DNA from: Cyanidium caldarium
Taxonomy: Eukaryota; Rhodophyta; Bangiophyceae; Cyanidiales; Cyanidiaceae
Assembly (NCBI GenBank): GCA_026184775.1
Contig: JANCYW010000017.1
Coordinates: 62,001-126,000 of the forward strand
Length of the DNA: 64,000 nt
Reading direction: 5' to 3'
Part shown: piece by piece, positions 44,676 to 53,795 of the stretch
Layout: every line of letters begins with the position of its first letter
Numbering within the stretch: position 1 is the stretch's first letter
Translations under genes and position numbers: made by a program
Notes under the pieces: model-generated
Databases searched by the model: none
Told to the model about the DNA's origin: nothing
What the model saw: only the letters and a program-made list of their open reading frames with translations

Positions 44676-47600
44676 ATGCCCGAGAACGTGGGGATCACGG
44701 TGCGTCCGGACAAGGTGGCGGTGATAACCTTCTCCTCGCCGCCGGTGAATGCGCTATCGCTGAATCTGCGGCGGTTGTTGGCGCTGAACGTGGCCAACAC
44801 CATGGCCGACCGGCGGGTGCAGGCGGTGGTGCTCCGCGGGGAGCGCGGCGTGTTCTCTGGCGGGGCGGACATTCGCGAGTTTGGCGAGTTGTTGTCGAGC
44901 AACCTTGGCATGACCGAAGCGGACACTGAGTTGTTTCGGACGGCGCTGGAGACCGGACCGAAGCCGACGGTGGCTTGCGTGGAGGGCTTGGCGCTGGGCG
45001 GGGGGTGTGAGCTGGCGCTGGCCTGCAACGCGCGGGTGGCGTCGTCGAAAGCGCAGCTCGGCCTGCCAGAGCTGAAGCTAGGACTCATACCCGGTCTGGG
45101 TGGGACGCAGCGCTTGCCGCGGTTGGTCGGTGTGGAGCGGGCGCTGGACCTGATGCTGACGTCGAAAATGGTCGCGGCCGAGGAGGCCCTTGAGCTGGGG
45201 CTGGTGGATGCGATAAGCGCGCCCGATGCGGTGCTGGAACGTGCCTGCCAGCTGGCACTGCAGATGGTGACCGGGAAGCGCCCCCGTCCGTCGCCGCTGC
45301 TGACGCGCACCGACCGGGTGGCCGACGTGGACTTGAAGCAGTTGCGAGCCTCGCGCCTGCCGCCTGCCGCGAAACAGCGCGAGCGCACCGGGCAACTGCA
45401 GTTCGAAGCGTGTGTGTTGGCGGTGCTGGACGGGCTGGAGCTGAAAGGCGGCACGGCCGGCTGGCGGCGCGAGGCGGAGCTGTTCGCCCAGTGTGCCGCA
45501 TCCGAGGCATCCAAAGCGCTCATCCACGTGTTCTTTGCGTCACGCGGCAACGCTGGCCCGATGGAGCGGTCGGTTGTCGCTGCGCCGCGGCGCGTGGCCG
45601 TCATCGGTGGCGGCCTGATGGGCAGCGGCATCGCCACCGCTATCCTGGAACACGGCGGCGAGGTGCTGCTGAAAGAAGTGAACCAGGAGGCGCTACAAGC
45701 GGCGTACGCTCGCATTCAGCGCAACTTGTCCCGACGTTCGCGCGACGCCGAGCAGCTGATGCGCACGCAGCTGCACGGCACCGCCGAGTGGGTGCCCGAG
45801 CAGTTCCGCACCGCAGAGCTGGTCATCGAGGCCGCCGTCGAAGATGTGCCGGCCAAGCAGGGCATCTTTCGCGAGCTGGTGCAGTGCACGGGTGCCGACT
45901 GCGTGCTGGCCACCAACACCAGCACTATCAACTTGGATCTGATCGGCGAGGCCGTGCCTGAGGCACACGCGGCCGGTCGTCTGGTGGGTGCCCACTTCTT
46001 CTCGCCCGCCCACGTGATGCCGCTGCTGGAGGTGGTGCGGGCGGAGCGCACCGCGCCGCGCTCGGTGCAGTTGGTGTTGGCGCTGGCCAAACAGATCAAG
46101 AAGACGCCCATCGTGGTCGGCAACTGTGCGGGCTTTGCGGTCAACCGTATGTATTTCCCGGAGACGCAGGCGGCGACTTTCGTGGCCGAGCACCTCGGCG
46201 TGCACCCGTACGACATCGATGCGGCGTGCGAACAGGTGCTCGGCTTGCCGATGGGACCGTTCCGGCTGGTGGATCTGGTGGGGCTGGACGTCGGCGCCTC
46301 GGTGGACCAGGTGTTCGGCATGGCGTATCCAGAGCGGGTGTATCGCGGTGAGCTGGTGAAGCGCCTGCTGGCGGCCGGGCGGAAGGGGCAGAAATCCGGC
46401 GGCGGCTTTTATCGGTATGCGGACAAGGGCGGTCGCGGCCTGCCGGATCGCGAAGCGCTGGCAGCGCTGCTGCCCCAAAAGACAGCGTCGACGTCGACGC
46501 TGACGCCGGAGGAGCTGGTGCAGATGGTGATGCTCCCGGTGGTGAACGAGGCCATGCGGGTGTTGGAAGAGCAGGTGGCACAGCGGGCAGCCGACTTGGA
46601 CATCGCCTCGGTGATGGGCTACGGCTTTCCGGCGTACCGCGGCGGGATCCTGTACTGGGCGCAGCACGCGCTCGGCGGGCCGCAATATGTGTTGCGCAAG
46701 CTGAGCGAATGGGATCGGACGTTCCAGGGCCAGTGCCGCGTGTTTGTGCCCTCGTTCGCCCTGATGCGCGCTGCTGCGGCAACGCCGTCGGCCGGCCTGC
46801 CGCGGCTGGAGCGCCCGCCGCGTCCGCCACTCGCCTCCGGCCACGACGACGACGTGGTGGTGGTGTCGGCGCTGCGCACCCCGGTCGGTCGGGCTGGGCG
46901 CGGCCAGCTCAAAGACACGCCGCCGGAGGACATGGTGATGGCGTTGATCGAGGCGCATTTGGCGCGCACCGGCGTGCCCGCCGCGGACATCGGCGATGTG
47001 GTGGTGGGCACGGTGCTGCCGCGCGGCGACCTGGCCGCAGTGTCGCTGCGCGTCGGCGCCCTGTGCGGCGGGCTGCCCGAAAGCGTCCCGGTGCGCCTGG
47101 TGAATCGGCTGTGTTCGTCCGGCCTGCAGGCGATCGCCGATGCGGCGGCGGCCGTGCAGCGCGGCGATTACCCGGTGGCGCTGGCCGGCGGCGTCGAATC
47201 GATGTCGCTGCACGCGTTCCGCCCGCCGGAGGTGAAGCGCAACCCGCGCACCGCCAACTGCCGCGCGGCCGAGGACGCTTACTTGTCCATGGGCGAGACG
47301 TCGGAGAATGTGGCTGAGCGCTTCGGAGTCGCGCGCCGTGACCAGGACGTGCTGGCGGCCATGAGCCATAATCGCGCAGCGCAGGCGGTGCTGTCGGGTC
47401 GGCTCGAGCCGGAGATCGTGCCGCTGCACACAGTGGTGAAGCCGCCGCCGCCGCCGGCCAAAGATAGCCCACAGCAACAGCAGATGTCTACTGCGGCCGC
47501 CCCAGTGCCGGTCACGGTGCGGCGCGACGAGGGTTTTCGCTTGGGCGTGACCGTCGAGCGCCTGGCCAAACTGCCGCCAGTGTTCCGCAAGGACGGCACC

Positions 47601-48107
47601 ACCACGGCCGGCAACAGCTCGCAAATCAGCGACGGCGCCGCGCTGGTCATGTTGATGAAGCGCAGCGAGGCACAGCGCCGCGGTCTGCAGCCGCTGGGCG
47701 CGCTGCGGTCGTTCGCGGTGGCCGGCGTCGATCCGTCGGTGATGGGCATCGGCCCGGCGGTGGCCATCCCCAAGGCGCTGCAGATGGCCGGCATCGGCAT
47801 GCAGCAAGTGGACCTATTGGAGATCAACGAGGCGTTTGGATCGCAGGCGGAGTATTGTGTGCGCGAGCTGGGCGTCAACCGCGATGTCCTCAACGTGAAC
47901 GGCGGCGCCATCGCGCTCGGCCACCCGCTGGGCATGACCGGCGCACGCTTGACCACCACGCTGTTGCACGAGCTGGATCGACGTCAAGGTCGGTACGGCG
48001 TGGTGAGCATGTGTATCGGCACGGGCATGGGGGCGGCGGCGGTGTTTGAACGCAATGACGGCGACGGATTGCCGGTGTCGGGCGCTCGACGTCGGGCGAT
48101 GCTGTGA
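44676..48107 (+). CDS. Fused peroxisomal-type multifunctional beta-oxidation enzyme: hydratase + 3-hydroxyacyl-CoA dehydrogenase + thiolase
   Basis: The 1143-residue chain carries three activities. Residues 1-200 are enoyl-CoA hydratase (VEGLALGGGCELALACNARV and GLPELKLGLIPGLGGTQRLP, both catalytic Glu present). From about 305 to 690 is 3-hydroxyacyl-CoA dehydrogenase (AVIGGGLMGSGIA Rossmann site; AHFFSPAHVMPLLEVV with catalytic His; NCAGFAVNRM). From about 725 to the end is 3-ketoacyl-CoA thiolase of the peroxisomal ACAA1/KAT type (NRLCSSGLQA with nucleophilic Cys near 812; EINEAF; NGGAIALGHPLGMTGAR; CIGTGMG). Together they convert enoyl-CoA to acetyl-CoA plus a shortened acyl-CoA. In plants and animals the thiolase is a separate protein. 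The C-terminus RRAML is a weak PTS1 candidate. A PEX2 gene lies in the same window. Confidence 0.93.
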   Translation: MPENVGITVRPDKVAVITFSSPPVNALSLNLRRLLALNVANTMADRRVQAVVLRGERGVFSGGADIREFGELLSSNLGMTEADTELFRTALETGPKPTVACVEGLALGGGCELALACNARVASSKAQLGLPELKLGLIPGLGGTQRLPRLVGVERALDLMLTSKMVAAEEALELGLVDAISAPDAVLERACQLALQMVTGKRPRPSPLLTRTDRVADVDLKQLRASRLPPAAKQRERTGQLQFEACVLAVLDGLELKGGTAGWRREAELFAQCAASEASKALIHVFFASRGNAGPMERSVVAAPRRVAVIGGGLMGSGIATAILEHGGEVLLKEVNQEALQAAYARIQRNLSRRSRDAEQLMRTQLHGTAEWVPEQFRTAELVIEAAVEDVPAKQGIFRELVQCTGADCVLATNTSTINLDLIGEAVPEAHAAGRLVGAHFFSPAHVMPLLEVVRAERTAPRSVQLVLALAKQIKKTPIVVGNCAGFAVNRMYFPETQAATFVAEHLGVHPYDIDAACEQVLGLPMGPFRLVDLVGLDVGASVDQVFGMAYPERVYRGELVKRLLAAGRKGQKSGGGFYRYADKGGRGLPDREALAALLPQKTASTSTLTPEELVQMVMLPVVNEAMRVLEEQVAQRAADLDIASVMGYGFPAYRGGILYWAQHALGGPQYVLRKLSEWDRTFQGQCRVFVPSFALMRAAAATPSAGLPRLERPPRPPLASGHDDDVVVVSALRTPVGRAGRGQLKDTPPEDMVMALIEAHLARTGVPAADIGDVVVGTVLPRGDLAAVSLRVGALCGGLPESVPVRLVNRLCSSGLQAIADAAAAVQRGDYPVALAGGVESMSLHAFRPPEVKRNPRTANCRAAEDAYLSMGETSENVAERFGVARRDQDVLAAMSHNRAAQAVLSGRLEPEIVPLHTVVKPPPPPAKDSPQQQQMSTAAAPVPVTVRRDEGFRLGVTVERLAKLPPVFRKDGTTTAGNSSQISDGAALVMLMKRSEAQRRGLQPLGALRSFAVAGVDPSVMGIGPAVAIPKALQMAGIGMQQVDLLEINEAFGSQAEYCVRELGVNRDVLNVNGGAIALGHPLGMTGARLTTTLLHELDRRQGRYGVVSMCIGTGMGAAAVFERNDGDGLPVSGARRRAML

Positions 48108-48257
48108 AGGTGAAGAGGGAAGTTCGGTGGATACAGGTGAAGGGAAGCAGGGCGGAGGCGGGTGTACGCGGATAAAACGCTGAATTGCCGGTGGTGAAGC
48201 AGCCGACAAGCAAGAGTGCACCGATGGGACGACGGCCGGAGAGGTCCGTGATGCGTC

Positions 48258-50285
48258 TCACGCTTCTCTCCGCGAGCGCAGCGGCCCGTCGAAACTGGTG
48301 GAACGCGGCAGACGGCCGAGCGCCAGCGGGCCCTGGATGCGGTCGCGCACAGCAGCGGTCATGTCGGCGATGCTGGGCAACGGCGCCAGCGGTTCTAGGT
48401 CGGCGAACATCTTCTCTTTCAAGGCGCTCTTGCCGCCGTGTTTGTGGAAGCGGTCCGCGACGCACGTCGGTGCCGACGCGCGGCCGACCGAGGCGGCGGA
48501 GTCGTCGAACAGCGGCGCGATGTCGCTGGAGAGTGTGTTGGTGCGGCTGCGCGCCGGGAGTGGCGTGATACCCGCGCGGAATGGCGGGGAGAGGGTGGTG
48601 TCTGTCGTCGTGGGGATGTCGGCGTCGGCACTGCCAAAAGTGCCGTACGCGTTCGCCTCGGCGGCGGTCAGCGCGATGGGCAGCGGCGTGTACATCGGCG
48701 AGTCATCGTCGGTGAACGGACGCGGCGTGCCGCTTTCCACTTGCAGAAAACTCAGCTGCGCCCGCACGTCGGAGGCGGCGGTGTCAGGCTGCTCGTCCGA
48801 CTCGGACGCTTCAGCTTCCCGCTCCAGCGCCCCAGGAGGTGGCGGCGGCGGCCGGGCCAGCGACCCTTGCGCCTCTTCCATCTCCGGTGCCCTGGCGCGA
48901 ACACGCTTGCGTTGCGCCTTGCGCTCGGCCGCCTTGCGGCTCCTCCGATACACCACGCGAATGAATCGACCGAACAGCAGGCCCTGCACCACGATAGACC
49001 ACACCACGCACGCGTACGTGAGCAGGAAGATGATCTGGCCGAAATCGCTCGGGCCGCTGCCGCCCACGGCGGTCGCATCCAGCGAGCCGGGCACCGCCAG
49101 CGCCAGCGCGATGGACACACCACCGCGTAGGCCAGCCCAGGCGATCACCGCGATGGTGCCCGCGCGATACCGCACGCTGGAATGTCGCAGCGGCCACTGC
49201 GGGAAGAGTCGCTCCCAGGCGACCACCGCCGCCAGCGGTAGCACCACCGAAACCGCCCGCGATAGCACCGTAATGGCGATGCCGCCGAGGGTAATCCACA
49301 GTGTGGCGCGCCACGACAGGTTTGCCGGATTCAGGAATACCGACGTCAGGCCGATCAGCAGAAACAGCGTGCTGTTCAGCGTCTCGTCGATGAAGCGCCA
49401 CAGCTGCATCAGCCGCTTTTCCACCTTTCGACTCATGGCAAACTCCACCCCGTAGTTACCGATGAAGAGGCCGGCACACACCGCCGCCAGCGGTATGGAG
49501 GCGTCGATTCGCGAACACACCAGCTCGATGTTCATCACCAGCACCACGGAGGTGGTGATCTCCAGCAGCGGGTCGTCCAGCGATTCGATCATCCAATACG
49601 TTAGGTAGCCGAGCGCCAGGCCCACGGCCACGCCGCCAAACACTTGCCTGAGCAGGGCGTGCAGCACCAGCGCCGCCTGTTGCGGCCAGGCGCTCTGGCC
49701 GCCCTGCAGAATCCACTGCACCAGCGAAGCGTACAGCACCACCCCGACGGCGTCATTGAATAGCGACTCGCCCACGATAAAGTACCGCGTCGAGTCCGGC
49801 ACGATGCTACGGTACTCTTTCAGCACACTCACCACCGCCACGGCATCGGTGGGGGAGATGATGGCGCCGAACAGGAGACACTGGGCAAAGTCCAGCGGAT
49901 ACACCGCCGACATCAAGTAGTAGGTGAGCACGCCCACCATCAGCGTCGACAGCAGCGTCGAACCTATAGACAGTAGCAACACTGTGGAGCGAATGCGCCG
50001 CAACGCCCGAATATTGGTCTGCAGCGCGGTGGCGAACAGCAGAAACCCCAGCACATACCGGAGCACCACGTCCGGAAAGCTCTGCACCGCCTGTCGCAGC
50101 CGATCCAGATCGCTGCCCAGACCGGGCACCAACGACGCCGCCACCAGCAGCACGTGCGAGGTGATCAGCGCCGCCAACGCCAACACCACCGAGGTGGGCA
50201 AACGCACAAATTGGTAGTTGAGCCATCGCAGCACCACTGTCCCGGTGAGCAGCAAGTCCACCGCCAGCGCCCCCGTCGCCGTCAT
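48258..50285 (-). CDS. CPA1-family Na+(K+)/H+ antiporter
   Basis: The product has 675 residues with about 12 membrane helices up to residue 455, then a cytosolic tail of about 220 residues. Family motifs are GAIISPTDAVAVVSVLKEY (about 140-158) and GESLFNDAVGVVLY (about 172-185). The Asn-Asp pair N177-D178 is the ion-exchange site of electroneutral NhaP/NHX/SOS1 proteins. A later helix has WAGLRGGVSIALALAVPGSL, another family motif with a conserved Arg. The tail is Pro/Ser/Glu-rich (PPPPPPGALEREAEASESDE) and likely regulatory. It exchanges Na+ or K+ for H+ at the plasma membrane or an organelle, important for pH and salt balance. Divergent from the P450 gene. Confidence 0.9.
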   Translation of the reverse strand: MTATGALAVDLLLTGTVVLRWLNYQFVRLPTSVVLALAALITSHVLLVAASLVPGLGSDLDRLRQAVQSFPDVVLRYVLGFLLFATALQTNIRALRRIRSTVLLLSIGSTLLSTLMVGVLTYYLMSAVYPLDFAQCLLFGAIISPTDAVAVVSVLKEYRSIVPDSTRYFIVGESLFNDAVGVVLYASLVQWILQGGQSAWPQQAALVLHALLRQVFGGVAVGLALGYLTYWMIESLDDPLLEITTSVVLVMNIELVCSRIDASIPLAAVCAGLFIGNYGVEFAMSRKVEKRLMQLWRFIDETLNSTLFLLIGLTSVFLNPANLSWRATLWITLGGIAITVLSRAVSVVLPLAAVVAWERLFPQWPLRHSSVRYRAGTIAVIAWAGLRGGVSIALALAVPGSLDATAVGGSGPSDFGQIIFLLTYACVVWSIVVQGLLFGRFIRVVYRRSRKAAERKAQRKRVRARAPEMEEAQGSLARPPPPPPGALEREAEASESDEQPDTAASDVRAQLSFLQVESGTPRPFTDDDSPMYTPLPIALTAAEANAYGTFGSADADIPTTTDTTLSPPFRAGITPLPARSRTNTLSSDIAPLFDDSAASVGRASAPTCVADRFHKHGGKSALKEKMFADLEPLAPLPSIADMTAAVRDRIQGPLALGRLPRSTSFDGPLRSRREA

Positions 50286-50523
50286 AAGAGACTCAGGATG
50301 CAACGACGACCGACCGGTAGTGGAGATTGCTCTAGTGGCCGATTATGGCCCCCCAAGCGCAGTGTTGCTCGCCCGGAGGGGTGCCACGGAGACGTCTCCA
50401 CGAGCACACACGCCGTAACGGATCCGTCCACTCGGAACATCGCACAGCGGACGTCGGCCATGTGGAAGTCGGTGGTCGGTTTTGAGGCCAGTGGGGTCCA
50501 GCAGCCGGTGTTGTGTGCAGAAG
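50286..50523. promoter_or_regulatory. 238-bp divergent promoter region, antiporter / P450
   Basis: The two start codons face outward. No clear TATA box or operator seen. Confidence 0.4.
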
Positions 50524-52206
50524 ATGCGCTCTCTGAGTGGTGTGCGAGTACCGCGGATCGTATGGTTGGGTGGGGCGGCGGTGGGCGTTGGTGTGGCCGT
50601 AGAACTGACGCGGTCGTTTTGGGCGTTTGCCCGGTGGTACTGGGGACAAACTCGGCACCAGCGGCATGAGGAGGGTGGTCTGCGGGAGCTGGTGCGGCGG
50701 CAAGGACCACCGCCGGTGCCGTTATGGGGCAACTCGCGGCTACTGTTGCGACGCGGCTATTATCGGACGCTACACCGATATTGTATGGAGCGGCCGGTGG
50801 GGGTGTTCTGGGTGGGCAGGTCGCCGTTCGTGGTAGTGTCGGACGAGCGGCTGGTGCAGCGGGTGTTGGCGAGCGCGGCGTACGTGAAACCGCGTTACTT
50901 TGGTTATCGCTCGAGAGCTATGAAGATGGCGCTGGAGGTGCATCGGGCGAGTGAGCGCGTGCGCGTGTTGACGGAGGGCAAGCGGCAGGCCGACGCCGAG
51001 GATAACGCGGCCAACCCGACGCGTCGGGCGCTGATCGCGCTCATGGAGCAGAGCACGCCGGATATGGTCGCGGCATCGATGCAGCTGTTGGGGGAGTTGG
51101 AGCGGGCACCGCTGTCACCGGAGGGTGATTTCGCCACGGTGCAAGCGCATTACGTGCGGCTCAACTGCTGGATTCTGTTTCGCATGCGGCTGCCGGCCGC
51201 GGAGGCGCTCCGCATCGGCCGCGCCATCTCCGGTGCGGGCGACGAGTTCAGTCTGCGCATGGTAACGCCGTATCGTGGCTGGTTTCACGGCCTGGCCAAT
51301 CTGCGTTACTTTGCGCACATCGTCGCCATCTTGCGCTTCGGTCGGCGCCTCGCCGCCCAGTTGGACCGCACCGCCGGCACCTGGGTGCATGCTTGGGTCG
51401 GTCGGGTGGGTCGCATCGGCAAACTGGGCAAAGTGCTCGGGCTGCTGATGGCGGCCACCCAGACAGTGCCGGTGGCGGCCATCTGGATGCTGCATTTGGT
51501 GAGCACGCACGATCGCGTGCGACAGCGGCTGCAAGAGGAGATTCGTGAATGTATGGAACGGGACCGGGAGACACGGTCAGCAGATGGCAGTGTGGATGAC
51601 ACTGCTGCGAACGCGTCAGACCTCTCCGCGAACCCCGCTGGGCAGTTGCTGCTGCTCACCGCCGCGCAGTTGCGTCACCTGCCCTATGCCGACGCCGTCA
51701 TTCGCGAGTCGCTGCGCCTTTACCCGCCGTTCCCCATCCTGCAGCGCCAAGCAGTAGCCGATGACCAGTTGGGCGAAGTGTTCATCCCCGCGGGTCAGGT
51801 GGTGTCGGTGGTGCCGTGGGTGATGCACCACCATCCGGCGTACTGGCGAGATGTGGAGTGCTTCGAGCCCGAGCGATTTCTCGGCGACGACCACGACCGA
51901 CACGGTGATGCGCCCTCCGATTACTGCTACGTGCCGTTCGCGCGAGGCCAGCGCATGTGTGCGGGCAGCTCGTTGGCGCTGGCTGAGCTGAAGGTGCTGT
52001 TGGTGTGTGCCGTGCTGCGATGGGGCGAGTGGGCATCGGTGCAACCCGACACAGGGCGTGAATTGTTTAGGGGAGGAGATGTGAACGGCACAGCAGAGTC
52101 GGTGCACTTCCCGCCGCTCTCGATGAAGCCGCTGGGCATCGGTTTGCGGCCACGGCACCCGCATCGGGACGAGAAGAGGTTGGCGGATGGGGATACGAGA
52201 CGATGA
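50524..52206 (+). CDS. Cytochrome P450 monooxygenase, microsomal type
   Basis: The 560-residue protein has an N-terminal anchor (RIVWLGGAAVGVGVAVELTR). The ExxR helix is E395/R398 (RESLRLYPPF) and the FEPERF motif follows. The heme loop FARGQRMCAG carries C479 as the iron ligand. In the I-helix the usual AGxDT sequence reads AATQT (310-314): Thr is kept but the acid is Gln, as in some P450s that rearrange or isomerise rather than hydroxylate. An insertion of about 35 residues, acidic and Ala/Asp-rich, separates the I-helix from ExxR. The substrate is not predictable; sterols or fatty acids are common in algae. Convergent with TDP2, stops 21 bp apart. Confidence 0.9.
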   Translation: MRSLSGVRVPRIVWLGGAAVGVGVAVELTRSFWAFARWYWGQTRHQRHEEGGLRELVRRQGPPPVPLWGNSRLLLRRGYYRTLHRYCMERPVGVFWVGRSPFVVVSDERLVQRVLASAAYVKPRYFGYRSRAMKMALEVHRASERVRVLTEGKRQADAEDNAANPTRRALIALMEQSTPDMVAASMQLLGELERAPLSPEGDFATVQAHYVRLNCWILFRMRLPAAEALRIGRAISGAGDEFSLRMVTPYRGWFHGLANLRYFAHIVAILRFGRRLAAQLDRTAGTWVHAWVGRVGRIGKLGKVLGLLMAATQTVPVAAIWMLHLVSTHDRVRQRLQEEIRECMERDRETRSADGSVDDTAANASDLSANPAGQLLLLTAAQLRHLPYADAVIRESLRLYPPFPILQRQAVADDQLGEVFIPAGQVVSVVPWVMHHHPAYWRDVECFEPERFLGDDHDRHGDAPSDYCYVPFARGQRMCAGSSLALAELKVLLVCAVLRWGEWASVQPDTGRELFRGGDVNGTAESVHFPPLSMKPLGIGLRPRHPHRDEKRLADGDTRR

Positions 52207-52227
52207 AGGCAAAGACTGCCCGCCGTC

Positions 52228-53118
52228 TCATCGGGGTAATCGTCGCGTGGAACACCAGCCCAGTTCGGCGAACAGACCGAAATGGTCTGACGGGAAGACA
52301 CCGCTGCCGAGTCGCTCTGTACCCAAAAGCCGCAACGAGCGCGCTGACCAGTGCGAGGTGGTGAAAATGCGGTCGTAGCGGGCGCGAGCGCCTCGATGCT
52401 TACCGCGCAGGTCGCGCTTATTGTGGTTGCGGAACGTGTCCCAGGTGTATCGCAATGTTGGCGGTTCGCCCGCCTCCACAAAGGCGTCTCGCAGGATGTC
52501 GCCGGTCGAGGCAGCCGCGGGCACCCGAAACAACCCCGCCGGCACCTCCTTGGCACGCAAGTTGGTATCGCCCCCGAATACCGAGGCCTGTTCCGGCACG
52601 CTCACCATCGCATCCACCACTGCAGCAAGTTGCGCCTGGCGTACGGCGCTCGCCTCGGCACCCGACTCCAAATGCGCCGTCAGCACCCGCACGCGCCACG
52701 CCGCATCACCCACCGACGCCAGCAGCACGTTTAACAGACCGCGTCCCTGAACGGTGTTCTCAAACTCGGTGTACTCGTACTCCAGCACCCGGAAGCGGTC
52801 TCGTCGCACTGCCGCGGCCACAAAATACGCCTCGGCGTCGGCAGCGCCCACATCGTATGCCAATTCGTACCGGCTGCCCAGTGCCCGCTGAAACACCTCC
52901 AAGGAGGTGGATCCCCACGGGCCTTCCGCGCCCGTAGTGTCCTCGGGCGGCCTGGCGGACACCTCTTGCAGAAGGACCACGTCCGGCAGCAGCTCGGAGA
53001 GCTGCAGGGCGATATGCCGCCACCGAGAGCGACCGTTGACCGTATCCATGTCTACATTCCAGGTCACCAGTCGCAGCGACTTGCTCAAAGGACTTGGGGC
53101 TGCGTCGATTCCAGTCAT
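52228..53118 (-). CDS. TDP2: Tyrosyl-DNA phosphodiesterase 2-like (EEP family)
   Basis: TDP2 cleaves the 5'-phosphotyrosyl bond left by trapped topoisomerase II. The 296-residue product has the endonuclease/exonuclease/phosphatase fold: LVTWNVDMDT (TWN), VVLLQEV (metal Glu), LTAHLESGAEA, FGGDTNLRAKEVPAGLF (the GDTNLRDxEV signature), LRYTWDT, ARYDRIF and SDHFGLFAE (catalytic Asp-His). These motifs together are specific for TDP2 rather than APE1 or DNase I. It has no presequence and no N-terminal UBA domain. The Gly-Gly-Asp-Thr-Asn loop holds the catalytic Asp. Neighbours are unrelated, although a REV7 gene lies 5 kb away. Confidence 0.85.
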   Translation of the reverse strand: MTGIDAAPSPLSKSLRLVTWNVDMDTVNGRSRWRHIALQLSELLPDVVLLQEVSARPPEDTTGAEGPWGSTSLEVFQRALGSRYELAYDVGAADAEAYFVAAAVRRDRFRVLEYEYTEFENTVQGRGLLNVLLASVGDAAWRVRVLTAHLESGAEASAVRQAQLAAVVDAMVSVPEQASVFGGDTNLRAKEVPAGLFRVPAAASTGDILRDAFVEAGEPPTLRYTWDTFRNHNKRDLRGKHRGARARYDRIFTTSHWSARSLRLLGTERLGSGVFPSDHFGLFAELGWCSTRRLPR

Positions 53119-53795
53119 TTTACGGGTGCGGCGCGGAGACCGGCGGGACGCCAACCGAGAGAAGCAGGCGCCCGAGAGCGGCTCCCCGAACGATTTCGCG
53201 CCACGACGCCCCAGCGCGGATGCCGTTTCGGTGCAACGCCGATAGCGATACCTTCAGGTCGTCTGAACGATGTTCTCCACAGTGTTGGTGCTTGCCATGG
53301 AGTGTTGAGATGAGTGTGAGAGGGGCACTAAGACGTATGCAGGTGTGACGGTTGGTTTTTCGGGACCGGGAAGGCTGTCGATTATTTGCAGAGCATCCCA
53401 GCACACGAGATATCCCAGGAGCGCTCTGACAAACACCTCCAACGGCCGCCTGTGCGTTGCTCCTTGTGCTGGCGGAACAACTTGCTCGCAATATACCCTC
53501 GTACAAGTCGATCCTATTCAGAACGATGCGATCACCCGCTCCCCTCAACCTACCCCTGTTTGGCGCACTCCCTCCTGCTCTACCGTCCACCCTCACACCT
53601 CCCCCAAAGGTGCTCCGCTTCCTCGCTCCTCTCTATATCCTCCTACCGCTCATCTGCGCCGTACCCTGTGTGCCGTGTGGCCGCGCTGGCGCACCGGATC
53701 CACATTCGGCCACCGCGCCGTCCGTCAGTTCGCTCATACGAGGCGCCACAGCACAGACGTTTCTGGGAGTGGTCGTCGCAGCGGCGCTTGTCGTC
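53119..53795. other. 677-bp divergent region before the USP7-like gene
   Basis: The USP7-like reading frame remains open through much of this stretch (to 53457), with an ATG at 53526, but the residues are Pro/Leu-rich and derived from pyrimidine-rich sequence typical of leaders here. A TATA-like stretch (CTATATC) occurs near 53632. Confidence 0.45.

Noticed and set aside
45693-47807. 704-codon open frame antisense to the beta-oxidation fusion
   Set aside because: It is His/Arg-rich, with no recognisable domain. High GC with strong third-position bias makes long antisense frames common here. The plus-strand frame has three full catalytic domains.
53254-53442. Small hydrophobic minus-strand frame
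   Set aside because: Its start is TTG rather than ATG and no family resemblance is seen.
53457-53795. Upstream extension of the USP7-like gene, including a hydrophobic stretch like a signal peptide
   Set aside because: A secreted or membrane start does not fit a USP7 family member, and the DNA is pyrimidine-rich like the leaders of other genes here. The first codon of the open frame is TTG.
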